DNA from: Mesostigma viride
Lineage: Eukaryota; Streptophyta; Mesostigmatophyceae; Mesostigmatales; Mesostigmataceae
Assembly (NCBI GenBank): GCA_009746045.1
Contig: RPFO01001024.1
Coordinates: 1 to 51,606 of the forward strand
Reading direction: 5' to 3'
DNA length: 51,606 nt
Notes under the pieces: model-generated
What the model was told of the DNA's origin: nothing
Seen by the model: only the letters and a program-made list of their open reading frames with translations
Database searches by the model: none
Position numbers and translations under genes: made by a program
Part shown: in pieces, positions 1-8,367 of the stretch
Numbering within the stretch: position 1 is the stretch's first letter
Layout of the letters: each line of letters starts with the position of its first letter

Positions 1-230
1 TGTCAGGGGTTATTGCTAAGCCTTTAAAAGCATGCATGTTAAGGTTTGTTGCTGATCCTGGAAAAGCATCTTTGAGCAAGCTGGATTTTTTTCTTTTTTT
101 TGCTGCTGCCTGGAATGACGCCCTCTTTGGGCTTCCTTCTTTTGTGTGAGCTGCCTTTCTTTCACTTTTTGCTCTCACGTTGTTGTGAGCTAAATAGTGG
201 GGGGGGAGGTGGCATATCTCACACATGATT
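1..230. repeat. Left arm of a probable fold-back (inverted-arm) repeat
   Basis: This non-coding stretch resembles, in inverted orientation, the sequence at 3311-3560. Shared blocks are TTATTGCT.AGCCT followed by AAAAGCATG near the outer end, and GAGCTAAA.AGTGGGGGGG near the inner end. The arm is pyrimidine-rich with T tracts (88-102). It ends where the TIR element begins. The match was judged by eye with gaps, so the arm limits are approximate and it may extend left of the window. Confidence 0.4.
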
Positions 231-1342
231 ACTGCTGATAGTGGATGCATTCCAAGTAGCGGTAATGACCAGTCCAGGATGATATGGCACGCAAACGCGA
301 CAGCTGTCGCGTCCGTGATCTATCACGTCCGCAATTCAGATTTTAGCGTAATTCTGACGTCCGCAGCCTTGTGCGGGTTGCTATACCGCGGCCCGGTACT
401 GACGCCGAGTTGTGCTGCCGCAACTGTAAGAGTAACTACATATCCTTGAGACCCATCGAAATCACCACAGACCGACCATGACGCCACTGTGGCGCAACAG
501 TGTTTACTTACGTCATAATCTATATCAACTGTGTGACTCTGCGCTCATGTCCCAGTTACTGGCACACTGGCCAACGACGAACCGGCCCTTTCCCGGGACT
601 GTTCCCGGGTCAGCAGAACGTTTCTCGTCCACAATGCCAACAACATCCCAACCGGATCAAACCATTGTCAATCTTATCAACCATCGTCATGGCAACGACA
701 TGCAACCACTCACGGGGGCTGCTCCGGGCTGTTCGAGAAGTTTAACCCCATGAAGACAACAAACTAGTTGTGAGGGAGAGAAACGAGCGAACAACGACCA
801 CCATGGCCGCTGCGCTGCTCCTAAATACCTCCAAAAATCCCGGCATCCATGCGCTGTCGCATTTGCCAGCAAGCCGCCTGACGTGCAGTTAGACTGCCAG
901 CAAAATGCAGAGCAAGTCTGTTCGACAACCACGTGCGAGCCAGCACACCGCACACTACGATCTGCGTATCTAGCTTTGTCAGATGGACTGAACATCATTC
1001 CGTCTGAACAATACAAAAGATTCATAACTGCCAAATGTCACGCACCGGAATATTGCGCAAGCCACCAAGGCTTTGCGCCCCAAAGTCTTGCGCCTGAACC
1101 TAAGTCAGGTCACCTAAGACTGTCACTCTAGAAATTCAGGCCTTTCCGGCGCGGCGCTCCACACCGGCCCAAGGAACAAAGCCTGCGGCCTACTGAATCG
1201 GAACCAACCAAACGTCGGTAACGATTCCGAACCGCGTAACTTCTTGAGTGCACGGACGTAAATGATCACGGACGTGACAGCTGTCGCGTTTGCGTGCCAT
1301 TATATCCTAGCCTATCACTTGGAAGGCATATCCATAGCAGTA
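231..1342. mobile_element. Non-autonomous DNA transposon with terminal inverted repeats
   Basis: The left end (TACTGCTGATAGTGG, then TTCCAAGT) and the reverse complement of the right end (TACTGCTATGGATATG, then TTCCAAGTG) match imperfectly over roughly 100 bp. The arms include the shared block GGCACGCAAACGCGACAGCTGT at 286-307 and, inverted, about 1279-1300. The ends are flanked by GAT on both sides (228-230 and 1343-1345), a possible 3-bp target duplication. The left arm holds an 18-bp palindrome centred on CAGCTG (294-311). No credible coding region lies inside, so any transposase would act in trans. A 3-bp duplication fits CACTA or PIF/Harbinger groups, but the ends do not start CACTA, so the superfamily is open. 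Confidence 0.55.
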
Positions 1343-1343
1343 G

Positions 1344-1763
1344 ATCGGGGTTCTTTGAACGGAGTTTCTTCTATACGTGAATGCGGGAACAAGAGGCCGC
1401 TGGATGAGCGGCTTATAGGTCGCAGTGTTTACTCGTAGCTGTTTGGCTAGAGCTTTTGTGATTAGTAGATGCAATATAGTGCATGGTTGAAAAATGAATT
1501 AAATAAAATGTGCGTTCCGCGCTTGGGTTGATTATACCCGGGCGGAACGGGGCGTGAGGTGCAGTGCCCCTGAAAAGAACAACCTACGCATTATTTAATA
1601 CTAGCCGTGCAGATTCGGGATATTCTACCCCCGGTCTGTACGGTTAGCGTCTTACTAGCATCCACTAAACATAAGGGTTTAATGACGTCAGTTAGCTAGG
1701 GATAAGGGAGGTTTTGCGACTAAAAGCCGCTCTGGCTGGTTTTGTCGGCCTCTTTCTTTGCTC
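1344..1763 (+). repeat. A1 repeat of SDR element, family 1
   Basis: It is 420 bp, apparently identical to A2 at 2731-3150 and to the inverted copies at 23551-23970 and 24934-25352. It contains a hairpin at 1514-1548 with GTTCCGC pairing GCGGAAC and inner GGGT pairing ACCC. The second family has an analogous hairpin at the same place in its A repeat. Confidence 0.8.
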
Positions 1764-2603
1764 GTTGTCGTTGCGGCGGCAGCCGCAGCTATGGGTGCTG
1801 CGGAGCAAAATCCCAAAAGCACTGGTTGCACTGGCCACTTGGCCAGTGGTGAGACTTCCAGTTGTTAACCCGGCGGCCAGGCGTAGTTCCTCGCCCGGTT
1901 AACTAAAAGAAAAGAAAAAGATTACCTCCGGTCCGCACCTTTTCCCCAGCTTGGGGTCTTTGGTGGGCCGGATGCCGTGACAGGTGCTCAACTGTCGCTT
2001 GGTCGGCCCAGTGCGCGAGCTGGTGCTCCGTACCTGGGGATGCTTGCACCCCGGGTTGGAGCCGGATGGCTGGCACTGGCGACCCGTGTCTCGGTCCGCG
2101 GCCTGCGGCTTTTTCTTCGGAAATTGCTGCTGGCCAGCAAACTTTGCAATTGCCTTCCGCCGAGGGGGGGGTGGTTGGGGCTGGGGACGGCGATGGGAAA
2201 AGCGTCTAAGCTAGAAATTTTTTCCCCACGCATAGAAACCTCGGGGGGGAATGCGGTCTTGGCTGAACGGACTCTCGTTCAGCCAGGTGCCTGGGGCTGT
2301 GGCCTCGGGCATCCGGGCTGGCGGGGCCTGGGCTAGGTCCACGTTTTTTCTCGAAGCACCCCGGGTCTATGGGGAGACGGCCATAGCGGTACCGACTCGG
2401 GGCCCCGAGAGGGGTCATGATAGGCTGGCCGTGCGCAATCGCAGTGCAAATGCGCTGGGCCTTTTTGGGCCTGGCCATGCATCCACAGCCGCCGGGCACA
2501 CGCCTCCCGATGTGGGGGGCTCCCGTTTTGCGGCAGGGCGGTCACTTGTGACAACGAGCAAGGTGGAGTGCGGCTTCAAGGGAAAGCCAGGGCGGGGGTG
2601 ATT

Positions 2604-3310
2604 GGGCAACGTACTTCATGAAGGGCCTTGAACGGCGTGCCTCCGGGCATGTCAATTAGTGTCACATGTATGCTTCCACTTATTGTTTTAATGAAGATGC
2701 TGGTTTTTGTGGGAGCTACGTGGGACATGAATCGGGGTTCTTTGAACGGAGTTTCTTCTATACGTGAATGCGGGAACAAGAGGCCGCTGGATGAGCGGCT
2801 TATAGGTCGCAGTGTTTACTCGTAGCTGTTTGGCTAGAGCTTTTGTGATTAGTAGATGCAATATAGTGCATGGTTGAAAAATGAATTAAATAAAATGTGC
2901 GTTCCGCGCTTGGGTTGATTATACCCGGGCGGAACGGGGCGTGAGGTGCAGTGCCCCTGAAAAGAACAACCTACGCATTATTTAATACTAGCCGTGCAGA
3001 TTCGGGATATTCTACCCCCGGTCTGTACGGTTAGCGTCTTACTAGCATCCACTAAACATAAGGGTTTAATGACGTCAGTTAGCTAGGGATAAGGGAGGTT
3101 TTGCGACTAAAAGCCGCTCTGGCTGGTTTTGTCGGCCTCTTTCTTTGCTCCCCACCCACCCACCCTTGTCTTGGTTGCCTCTAGGGCAACGTACTTCATG
3201 AAGGGCCTTGAACGGCGTGCCTCCGGGCATGTCAATTAGTGTCACATGTATGCTTCCACTTATTGTTTTAATGAAGATGCTGGTTTTTGTGGGAGCTACG
3301 TGGGACATGA
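2604..3310 (+). repeat. B1-A2-spacer-B2 block of SDR element, family 1
   Basis: B1 (2604-2730) joins A2 (2731-3150) directly at CATGA/ATCGGGG. A2 is followed by a 33-bp spacer and B2 (3184-3310). The B repeat read on the minus strand is open for 42 codons (3308 to 3183), but the sister family has a stop in the same frame, so I do not call it a gene. Confidence 0.75.
3151..3165 (-). other. G-quadruplex motif in SDR spacer
   Basis: The minus strand reads GGGTGGGTGGGTGGG: four G3 runs with single-T loops, a class known to form very stable parallel quadruplexes. The same 15-mer recurs at the equivalent spacer position at 23536-23550 and 14769-14783, although the rest of the spacer differs between families. 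Confidence 0.75.
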
Positions 3311-3570
3311 AGTACTCTTGTGTGTGATCCACTATATTCCCCCCCACTTTTTAGCTCGAAAAAATGAAGAGCCAAAAAGTCAAAAAGAGGATCACATAGG
3401 GAAAAAAAATTCCCACGACAGGACCACACATGCTTTTCAAATAGGCTAAGCAATAACCTCTTCAGTGCTTTTTCAAGGATAAGCATAATCCTCTTCATGG
3501 CTTTTTCAAGGATATATATAAGCCTAATCCTCTTCATAGCTTTTTAAAGGATAAGCTTAATCCTCTTCCA
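3311..3570. repeat. Right fold-back arm with short tandem repeats
   Basis: The stretch 3311-3450 resembles the inverse of 1-230. It passes into three degenerate tandem units of about 36-44 bp between 3455 and 3568, each holding GCTTTTT.AAGGATA followed by TAATCCTCTTC. No gene is seen. Confidence 0.45.
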
Positions 3571-3571
3571 A

Positions 3572-4012
3572 GTGCTTGATTCTGCAAGCAGCTTGGGTAT
3601 ATCTCCGGCTCAGGCTGTCCGAACTGAACCCGCCAAGGGTTGTTGTACAGGTTGTCCTGGGCTCGTGTACAGGTTGTCCTGGGCTCATGTCAAGGAAAGA
3701 AGGCCACATGCAATCTGGCCTGCAGACGGGCCAGGCCCTCCCAGCTGGGTAGAGGAGCCAGGCCAGAGCCAGGCAGCAGCAGCTAACAATCCTCTGGTGG
3801 TGGATGATGGTCTGTCCCTGCTGGAAGATGACGAGCAGAAGGAGGCTGCTGAAGCAACTGTCACAAGGCCAGAGGGGACGGGGCAGCCACCTATAAGGCC
3901 CGGGGGCCTCTCATGGCGGACGTCATCCGAGCACTCATGCGCAGCAAACATGATCCCAAGGTATCCAAGCTCACGGGGTGGGGGTCGTGCTGGGCAGCTA
4001 CAATGGAGGTAG
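3572..4012 (+). pseudogene. Possible gag-tail region of a copia-like element
   Basis: The frame is open for 146 codons but its first codon is TTG, not ATG. Codons about 60-115 encode an acidic, Ala/Pro/Glu-rich stretch (for example LSLLEDDEQKEAAEA). The protease-like frame begins at 3913 in another frame and overlaps the end of this one. A 21-bp direct repeat lies at 3644-3664 and 3666-3686. No CCHC knuckle or capsid motif is visible. It is placed with the copia-like element only by position; it could be non-coding. Confidence 0.3.
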
Positions 4013-4341
4013 ATACCAACTCACAGGTGTCTGTCATCAGGGAAGAGGATGCTGTAGGCTTACAGATGTCCCATCCCAGTTGCCTTGCTGTGTCTGATTT
4101 CTCAGGAAAGGTGTCCATGAAGATCCTTGGGGAAGTGAGTGTGCCTATCTTAGGGGTGCCCACCACGTTCTGTGTGGTAGAGGGCTATCAGGGGCCTGCC
4201 ATTCTGGGCCAGAACTTCTTGTGCATGCCAGGGGTTACTTTGACCTCTGATGAGTTGGCACTAGAAGGCAGGGGCAGCCTCCCCCTTGAAAGATATCACT
4301 ATTCCCAGGGTCTTGCAGTGCATGGCGGTGAAGGCTGTTAG
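3913..4341 (+). CDS. Retropepsin-like aspartic protease domain, degenerate
   Basis: The ATG frame at 3913 encodes 142 residues. Residues about 31-46 (EVDTNSQVSVI) align with the DTGA catalytic loop of retroviral-type proteases, but the Gly is replaced by Asn. PAILGQNFL (about residues 95-103) matches the second conserved ILG segment. In retrotransposons this enzyme cuts the gag-pol polyprotein. The frame overlaps the RT frame at 4286-4341, so a +1 shift would be needed to read both, either programmed or a lesion. The altered catalytic loop argues for decay or a divergent enzyme. Confidence 0.5.
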   Translation: MADVIRALMRSKHDPKVSKLTGWGSCWAATMEVDTNSQVSVIREEDAVGLQMSHPSCLAVSDFSGKVSMKILGEVSVPILGVPTTFCVVEGYQGPAILGQNFLCMPGVTLTSDELALEGRGSLPLERYHYSQGLAVHGGEGC

Positions 4342-6010
4342 GAGTCAGCCAGCTGAGGGTCCTCAAGGTCAGGAGCCCATAGCTGAGGACCTGTTGATAA
4401 TCCCAACCACCTTTGATCCACGGCAGTTAGGGGTAAACAGTTACCAGATAGCTGCTCACAGTCCTATTCCCTGGCGCCAGCTAGTCGAGATGATGCAAAG
4501 CCCCAAGATGGCTAAAGCATGGACTCTTGGCTTTGTTGCTTCTGGGCATGAGTGGATAGTTTCCAACTGTGCAGAACCTGTGGATGAGCTGCCAGAAGTT
4601 CACCAGCTGCTCAGATTGATGTTTGTCCTCAAGCTCAAGGAGGTAGATGGTGTCCAGGTGCCACATGTCAGACCAGTTGTGACCGAGTATCATGGCACTG
4701 GCCAGTTGTTAGATGAGGAGCTCTATACTCCAGGGATGCTGCATGACACGTGGAGGATTCTGCTGTGTATATTTCTGTCTTTTCTGGTTAAGGGTGTGCC
4801 CTATAGCTCTGTGCTGATTGATTTCAAGAGGGCTTTTCTCAAGGGTGACCAAGATCAGGCTAGGCAGACTTGGAGAGATATCCCTCCTTTCTTTGTGACT
4901 GTACCTGCTATATGGAGAGCAGAGATAAAGGCCAGGTACCTGAGAATTCTGAAAGGGTTGGAAGGTCTCAGGTCCAGTCCCATTATCTGGAGAAAGAGCC
5001 TAGAGAAGTTCTTGAAGAGTACTTGTGGGTTTTCTGTGTCTCCAGTGGATCCCTGTTTGTTTCAAGGGTCCCACAATGGCCTTCCTGTCTTTGCCTCACT
5101 GCATGGTGATGACCTGCATCTTATAGGTCCACCAGACTGGGTTGAGGCTGTCTTGGCTAAAATCCAGAAGCGGTTTGAGCTGGGTAAGATACAGCACATG
5201 GTGGAGAATGAGCCTATGGTCTTCTGTGGCATGCAGGCTACGTTGTTCCAAGCCAAGGGCTCGTGGTTCATCAGGATGGAGGGTGGTAAGGACTACCCAC
5301 AGCAGATTGTGACTGCCTTGCAGGAGCCCATTACGCAGGCTAGGTGTGCTACCATCAGGGGCATGCTGGCATGGCTTGCAAGTATATGTGCCCCTGACTT
5401 GCTGGTTCTGAGTCGACTTACTGATTCCCAGCTGGTTGAGGTGGGTGCTGAGAGTGTGGTGCAGGCTGTCATGATGTCTCCCCCTCTCATACTGGGTCCT
5501 GTGGATTTGTACAAGCCCCTTGACATGGTTCTCTATGTGGACAGTTCTATGGATAATAGGAAGGTCACAGAGGTCAGGGGAAGGGCAGCAGCATTAGTTA
5601 CCCTGGAGCAAGATCACACCTCACTTGTTACCTGGTACAGTCGGTTGCAGAACAGGGTTACACCCAGCAGTGATATTGCTGAGTGCAGGGCAATCTGTGA
5701 AGGGCTGCATACTGCTCTTTACTTGAGGGAGCTCTTCTACCAGCTATGTCAAGTGGCTTCCTGTAGGTTGCAGCTGCACACACTGGTGAGGACTGATAGC
5801 ATGGGCATGGTGCAATTTGTGCACAGGCAGCTGGCCAGGAGCAGGGACCTTGACTACTTGTTGCTCAAGGAGATGTCCTACCTAGCTCACATTGAACATG
5901 TGCCTGGTGTGGACAACCCTGCAGATGCCCTCACCAAGCTGGAGGAGAAGGCGGAGAGGCAGTACCCCCTGCTCCGTGGGCTCATGGACCCCTTACACGG
6001 GCGGCCATAG
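4286..6010 (+). CDS. Ty1/copia-like reverse transcriptase and RNase H
   Basis: The frame is open for 574 codons; its first codon is TTG, so it is probably reached by frameshift from the protease frame. RT motifs are SVLIDFKRAFLKGD (first catalytic Asp, near 4820) and LHGDDLHLIG (catalytic DD near 5105). RNase H motifs are LYVDSSMDN, DIAECRAICEG, RTDSMGMVQ and HVPGVDNPADALTK, the last typical of Ty1/copia RNase H ends. Function: copying element RNA into DNA. There is no integrase between protease and RT, where copia elements have one, and no LTR was recognised. The frame is intact while most others in the window are broken, so it may be young, selected or mobilised in trans. RT assignment is firm; the copia grouping rests on the RNase H tail. 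Confidence 0.8.
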   Translation: MKDITIPRVLQCMAVKAVRSQPAEGPQGQEPIAEDLLIIPTTFDPRQLGVNSYQIAAHSPIPWRQLVEMMQSPKMAKAWTLGFVASGHEWIVSNCAEPVDELPEVHQLLRLMFVLKLKEVDGVQVPHVRPVVTEYHGTGQLLDEELYTPGMLHDTWRILLCIFLSFLVKGVPYSSVLIDFKRAFLKGDQDQARQTWRDIPPFFVTVPAIWRAEIKARYLRILKGLEGLRSSPIIWRKSLEKFLKSTCGFSVSPVDPCLFQGSHNGLPVFASLHGDDLHLIGPPDWVEAVLAKIQKRFELGKIQHMVENEPMVFCGMQATLFQAKGSWFIRMEGGKDYPQQIVTALQEPITQARCATIRGMLAWLASICAPDLLVLSRLTDSQLVEVGAESVVQAVMMSPPLILGPVDLYKPLDMVLYVDSSMDNRKVTEVRGRAAALVTLEQDHTSLVTWYSRLQNRVTPSSDIAECRAICEGLHTALYLRELFYQLCQVASCRLQLHTLVRTDSMGMVQFVHRQLARSRDLDYLLLKEMSYLAHIEHVPGVDNPADALTKLEEKAERQYPLLRGLMDPLHGRP

Positions 6011-7600
6011 AGACCAGGCCTTGCTTCAGCTTGGGTGTCCCCAGTGGGCTGCTTGACCAAAGTACCAAGTGGTGACGGGTGCTTACTGGTTGACAGCCGG
6101 TCCTTCAGGGTTAGGTACACCCTCCTGGACAGGAGTTGGTGTGGAATGTCACTCCTACCAGCTGAGAATCTTGCCTGGCCCTCCCCATGGGGTTCAGAAG
6201 AGTCGCCAGGACTTAAGTCGACGCCTTTGGCCTCAAACAGTTAGGCCATGCAAGGGCAACCCGAATGCTGGTTCTTACAGGTTGCTGTATATATGTTTTC
6301 TAGTGCTTGTTTCCAACCTGTTGCTAATAAAGAACCTGGTTGTGTGACCATGTGGATCATGGTTGCCAGGGAGCCACATTCTGGGTTATATAATGCTTGA
6401 ATAAAACATAGTCATGTCTCTCTCATGTTGTTTTCATGGTTGTAATGTCTCCCTTGTGTGAAGTTCCAGGTCACCTATAAACCTGGAGTTTGGGGTGGGG
6501 TTCAATTCCCCAGCAGAGCCACAGCCTGGCATGAGTGATTCCTGGGCTTAACACCCAGTGAAGACATGGGCTCCCCAATGAGGCAGTATTTGTATAGGTG
6601 CTACCTGAGTCTCTTTGAGCATAAAAGGGAAAGGCTGGCCAAGGCGGGCGCCATAAGAACGGGCGCCTGTGATAACTGTGAAAGATCAGGAACTCACAAT
6701 AATACGTTCTTGGCATCCTGTAATCCCAGCCATTGGACTAGGTAATGTGCCTTGACTTTAATCTAACACCAAGTTCCCAAGGAAAGGTTGGGAGCTGACC
6801 AAGGGGTCAGGGGATAACCTGGGGTGACCTCTGATTCACTGGCCAGTACACCCAGCCTGGTCCAAGGGCAGATATGTTGTTACCCAGAGGAGGCAGGAAC
6901 CTGGGCCCTCAAAGGTCTGATCAACCTCAAGGGACCAAGCGGTCTGTGGCTGAGTGGGCACAAGCAAGGTTAGGCTGGTTTCAAGCTGGTCCAGCTCCAA
7001 AAAGAAGAAAGGGTTGGAGTTAGCATTTTGGGCAACCAATATGCTAAGTGGATACAGTTTGGAAAGACCTTTCCAACGCCGTGCTGACCGCCTGAAACAG
7101 ACAAGCGACGAGAAAGATATCAAGTCCCAAAGTCCTAGCCATCCGTGGCCGACTAGGGTGCAGTCCTCTGGTGTAGTGGACAGGACACGTGGCAGGCCGT
7201 GCCTGCACAGGCTTAGCCTGTCTATCACGTGACTGTGGTCCACGTAGACCAGGAGGAGCAGCAGCCTGTGACTAGTAGGGTACTGGCACTGGCACAAGGC
7301 TGCAAGGATACTAGGCCTTGCAGGCTTGTGACAGGTCCTGTACTTCCTAGGTTGCAGAGACTAGGCAAATCCAGTACGTCCTGGCTCTGCACTGATGCCA
7401 GTGGACGTTGTGGATTTGCCTGCACGCCTGCACGTGCCTCGTCATGCCGATGGGAACGAGGAACAACGCAAAGGATATAGCTTGGTCATGGGGGATGACC
7501 AGCTATCTCGGAAAGCACGAACCATGGGTGCCACCTTGGTCGTGGAAGTGCCCATTGTGGTCGTGGCCTGGTGAACAGATTTAAGGTTGCTGCCTTGCAA
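6011..7600. other. Non-coding stretch downstream of the copia-like ORF
   Basis: No convincing gene is visible. AATAAA-type signals occur at about 6326 and 6401. A weak similarity links 6672-6704 and 7618-7649 (CTGTGAAAGA..A...CTCACA). It may include a decayed LTR or 3' region, but no direct repeat pair could be delimited. Confidence 0.4.
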
Positions 7601-7634
7601 CATTGGCTAAGACGCGCTGTGAAAGACCAAGAGC

Positions 7635-8291
7635 TCACATACGTTGGGAGCTCTTTCTAACTTCCACTGCAACACACCGGGTCGACCGAGGGGACGACGG
7701 GACCGGAGAGGGAGGAGCAGACGCCGAGGAGGCGGACGCAGCGCTCGAGGCAGAATATTCTGGAGTATAATGTACCTCGGATGGGGCGCCCGTAGGGGCA
7801 GGACCACCAACTGCTAATCCCGCCGACTGATCAGCTATCTCCATGAATTCTACGGCCCGTAGAAGGTCGCAGGGGTTCTCATCTACCTCAGCATCACCCT
7901 CAGCCGGAAGCCAGGGGAACACATCCCGTAGGCAGGAGCGGCCCACAGGGGTAGAAAGGTAGGAGAACACACGGGAGCACTGGAGAACCGCATCTATCTG
8001 TCCCAAGGCTGGACAGCGGGAACCACACCCTAACAAACAAAGCCCGGCATCGTCGAACCCGTGCAAAACAAGCTGGTGCGGCTCATCAGGGGAAGGACCA
8101 TACCACGTGACCCCAAAGAGGGCCGCCCTGACTAAACTCGCATGTTGGGCCTGGAGGGCCGGCTGCACAACGCCACCCGGGTAACTGGACCGCGACACCC
8201 AGCGGCCCGGAAGGGCCTCGAAATACAGCTCAGGGTCCGGTGGGGGCGGGGACGGCAGCGAGCTCTCAGCCGGAGGGGTAGGCTCTGACAT
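7635..8291 (-). CDS. Extra ORF 3' of integrase in gypsy element 1, unknown function
   Basis: From an ATG at 8291 it encodes 218 residues; the frame itself is open further upstream to 8417, overlapping the integrase end. The N-terminus is Pro/Ser-rich (MSEPTPPAESSLPSP). The middle is a possible globular domain of roughly 100 residues with several Cys (LCLLGCGSRCPALGQIDAVL; FPWLPAEGD). The C-terminus is Ser/Ala/Pro-rich and low-complexity. No signal peptide or transmembrane segment is evident, so it does not look like an envelope protein despite its env position. Its base composition is clearly GC-richer than the neighbouring pol genes. Gypsy element 2 also carries extra ORFs here. Function not recognised. 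Confidence 0.5.
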   Translation of the reverse strand: MSEPTPPAESSLPSPPPPDPELYFEALPGRWVSRSSYPGGVVQPALQAQHASLVRAALFGVTWYGPSPDEPHQLVLHGFDDAGLCLLGCGSRCPALGQIDAVLQCSRVFSYLSTPVGRSCLRDVFPWLPAEGDAEVDENPCDLLRAVEFMEIADQSAGLAVGGPAPTGAPSEVHYTPEYSASSAASASSASAPPSPVPSSPRSTRCVAVEVRKSSQRM

Positions 8292-8367
8292 GACGGCTGC
8301 GGAGGGGAGGGGACAACCATCCGCCCGTCGACAGCAGACATAACATAAGAGAGGAGAAGGTCTACAA

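Larger units (their letters stand above)
1344..3310 (+). mobile_element. Split-direct-repeat (SDR) mini-element, family 1, copy 1
   Basis: The order is A1 (1344-1763, 420 bp), internal GC-rich region (1764-2603), B1 (2604-2730, 127 bp), A2 (2731-3150), 33-bp spacer (3151-3183), B2 (3184-3310). A1 and A2 lie exactly 1387 bp apart; B1 and B2 exactly 580 bp apart. This is the A1-internal-B1-A2-B2 plan of PAT/Ngaro/TOC1-type DIRS-order elements, where the B1-A2 junction equals the joined ends of a circle. No tyrosine recombinase, RT or other long credible ORF is present, so it would be non-autonomous. A near-identical inverted copy lies at 23391-25352 and a diverged family member at 14623-16623. 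The left end touches the TIR element at 231-1342. Confidence 0.75.

Noticed and set aside
1977-2600. Overlapping long GC-rich frames on both strands inside the SDR internal region
   Set aside because: Several frames are open at once because of high GC; none has a motif, and the sister family does not keep them.
6475-6530. tRNA-like T-arm (GGGGTTCAATTCCCC)
   Set aside because: The T-stem and loop look right, but no matching acceptor 5' strand, D-arm or 7-base anticodon loop is found upstream.
6672-7649. LTR pair for the copia-like element
   Set aside because: The similarity between 6672-6704 and 7618-7649 covers only about 30 bp and both lie on the same side of the ORF.
7635-8291. Envelope glycoprotein in gypsy element 1
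   Set aside because: No signal peptide, transmembrane segment or glycosylation-rich ectodomain is visible.
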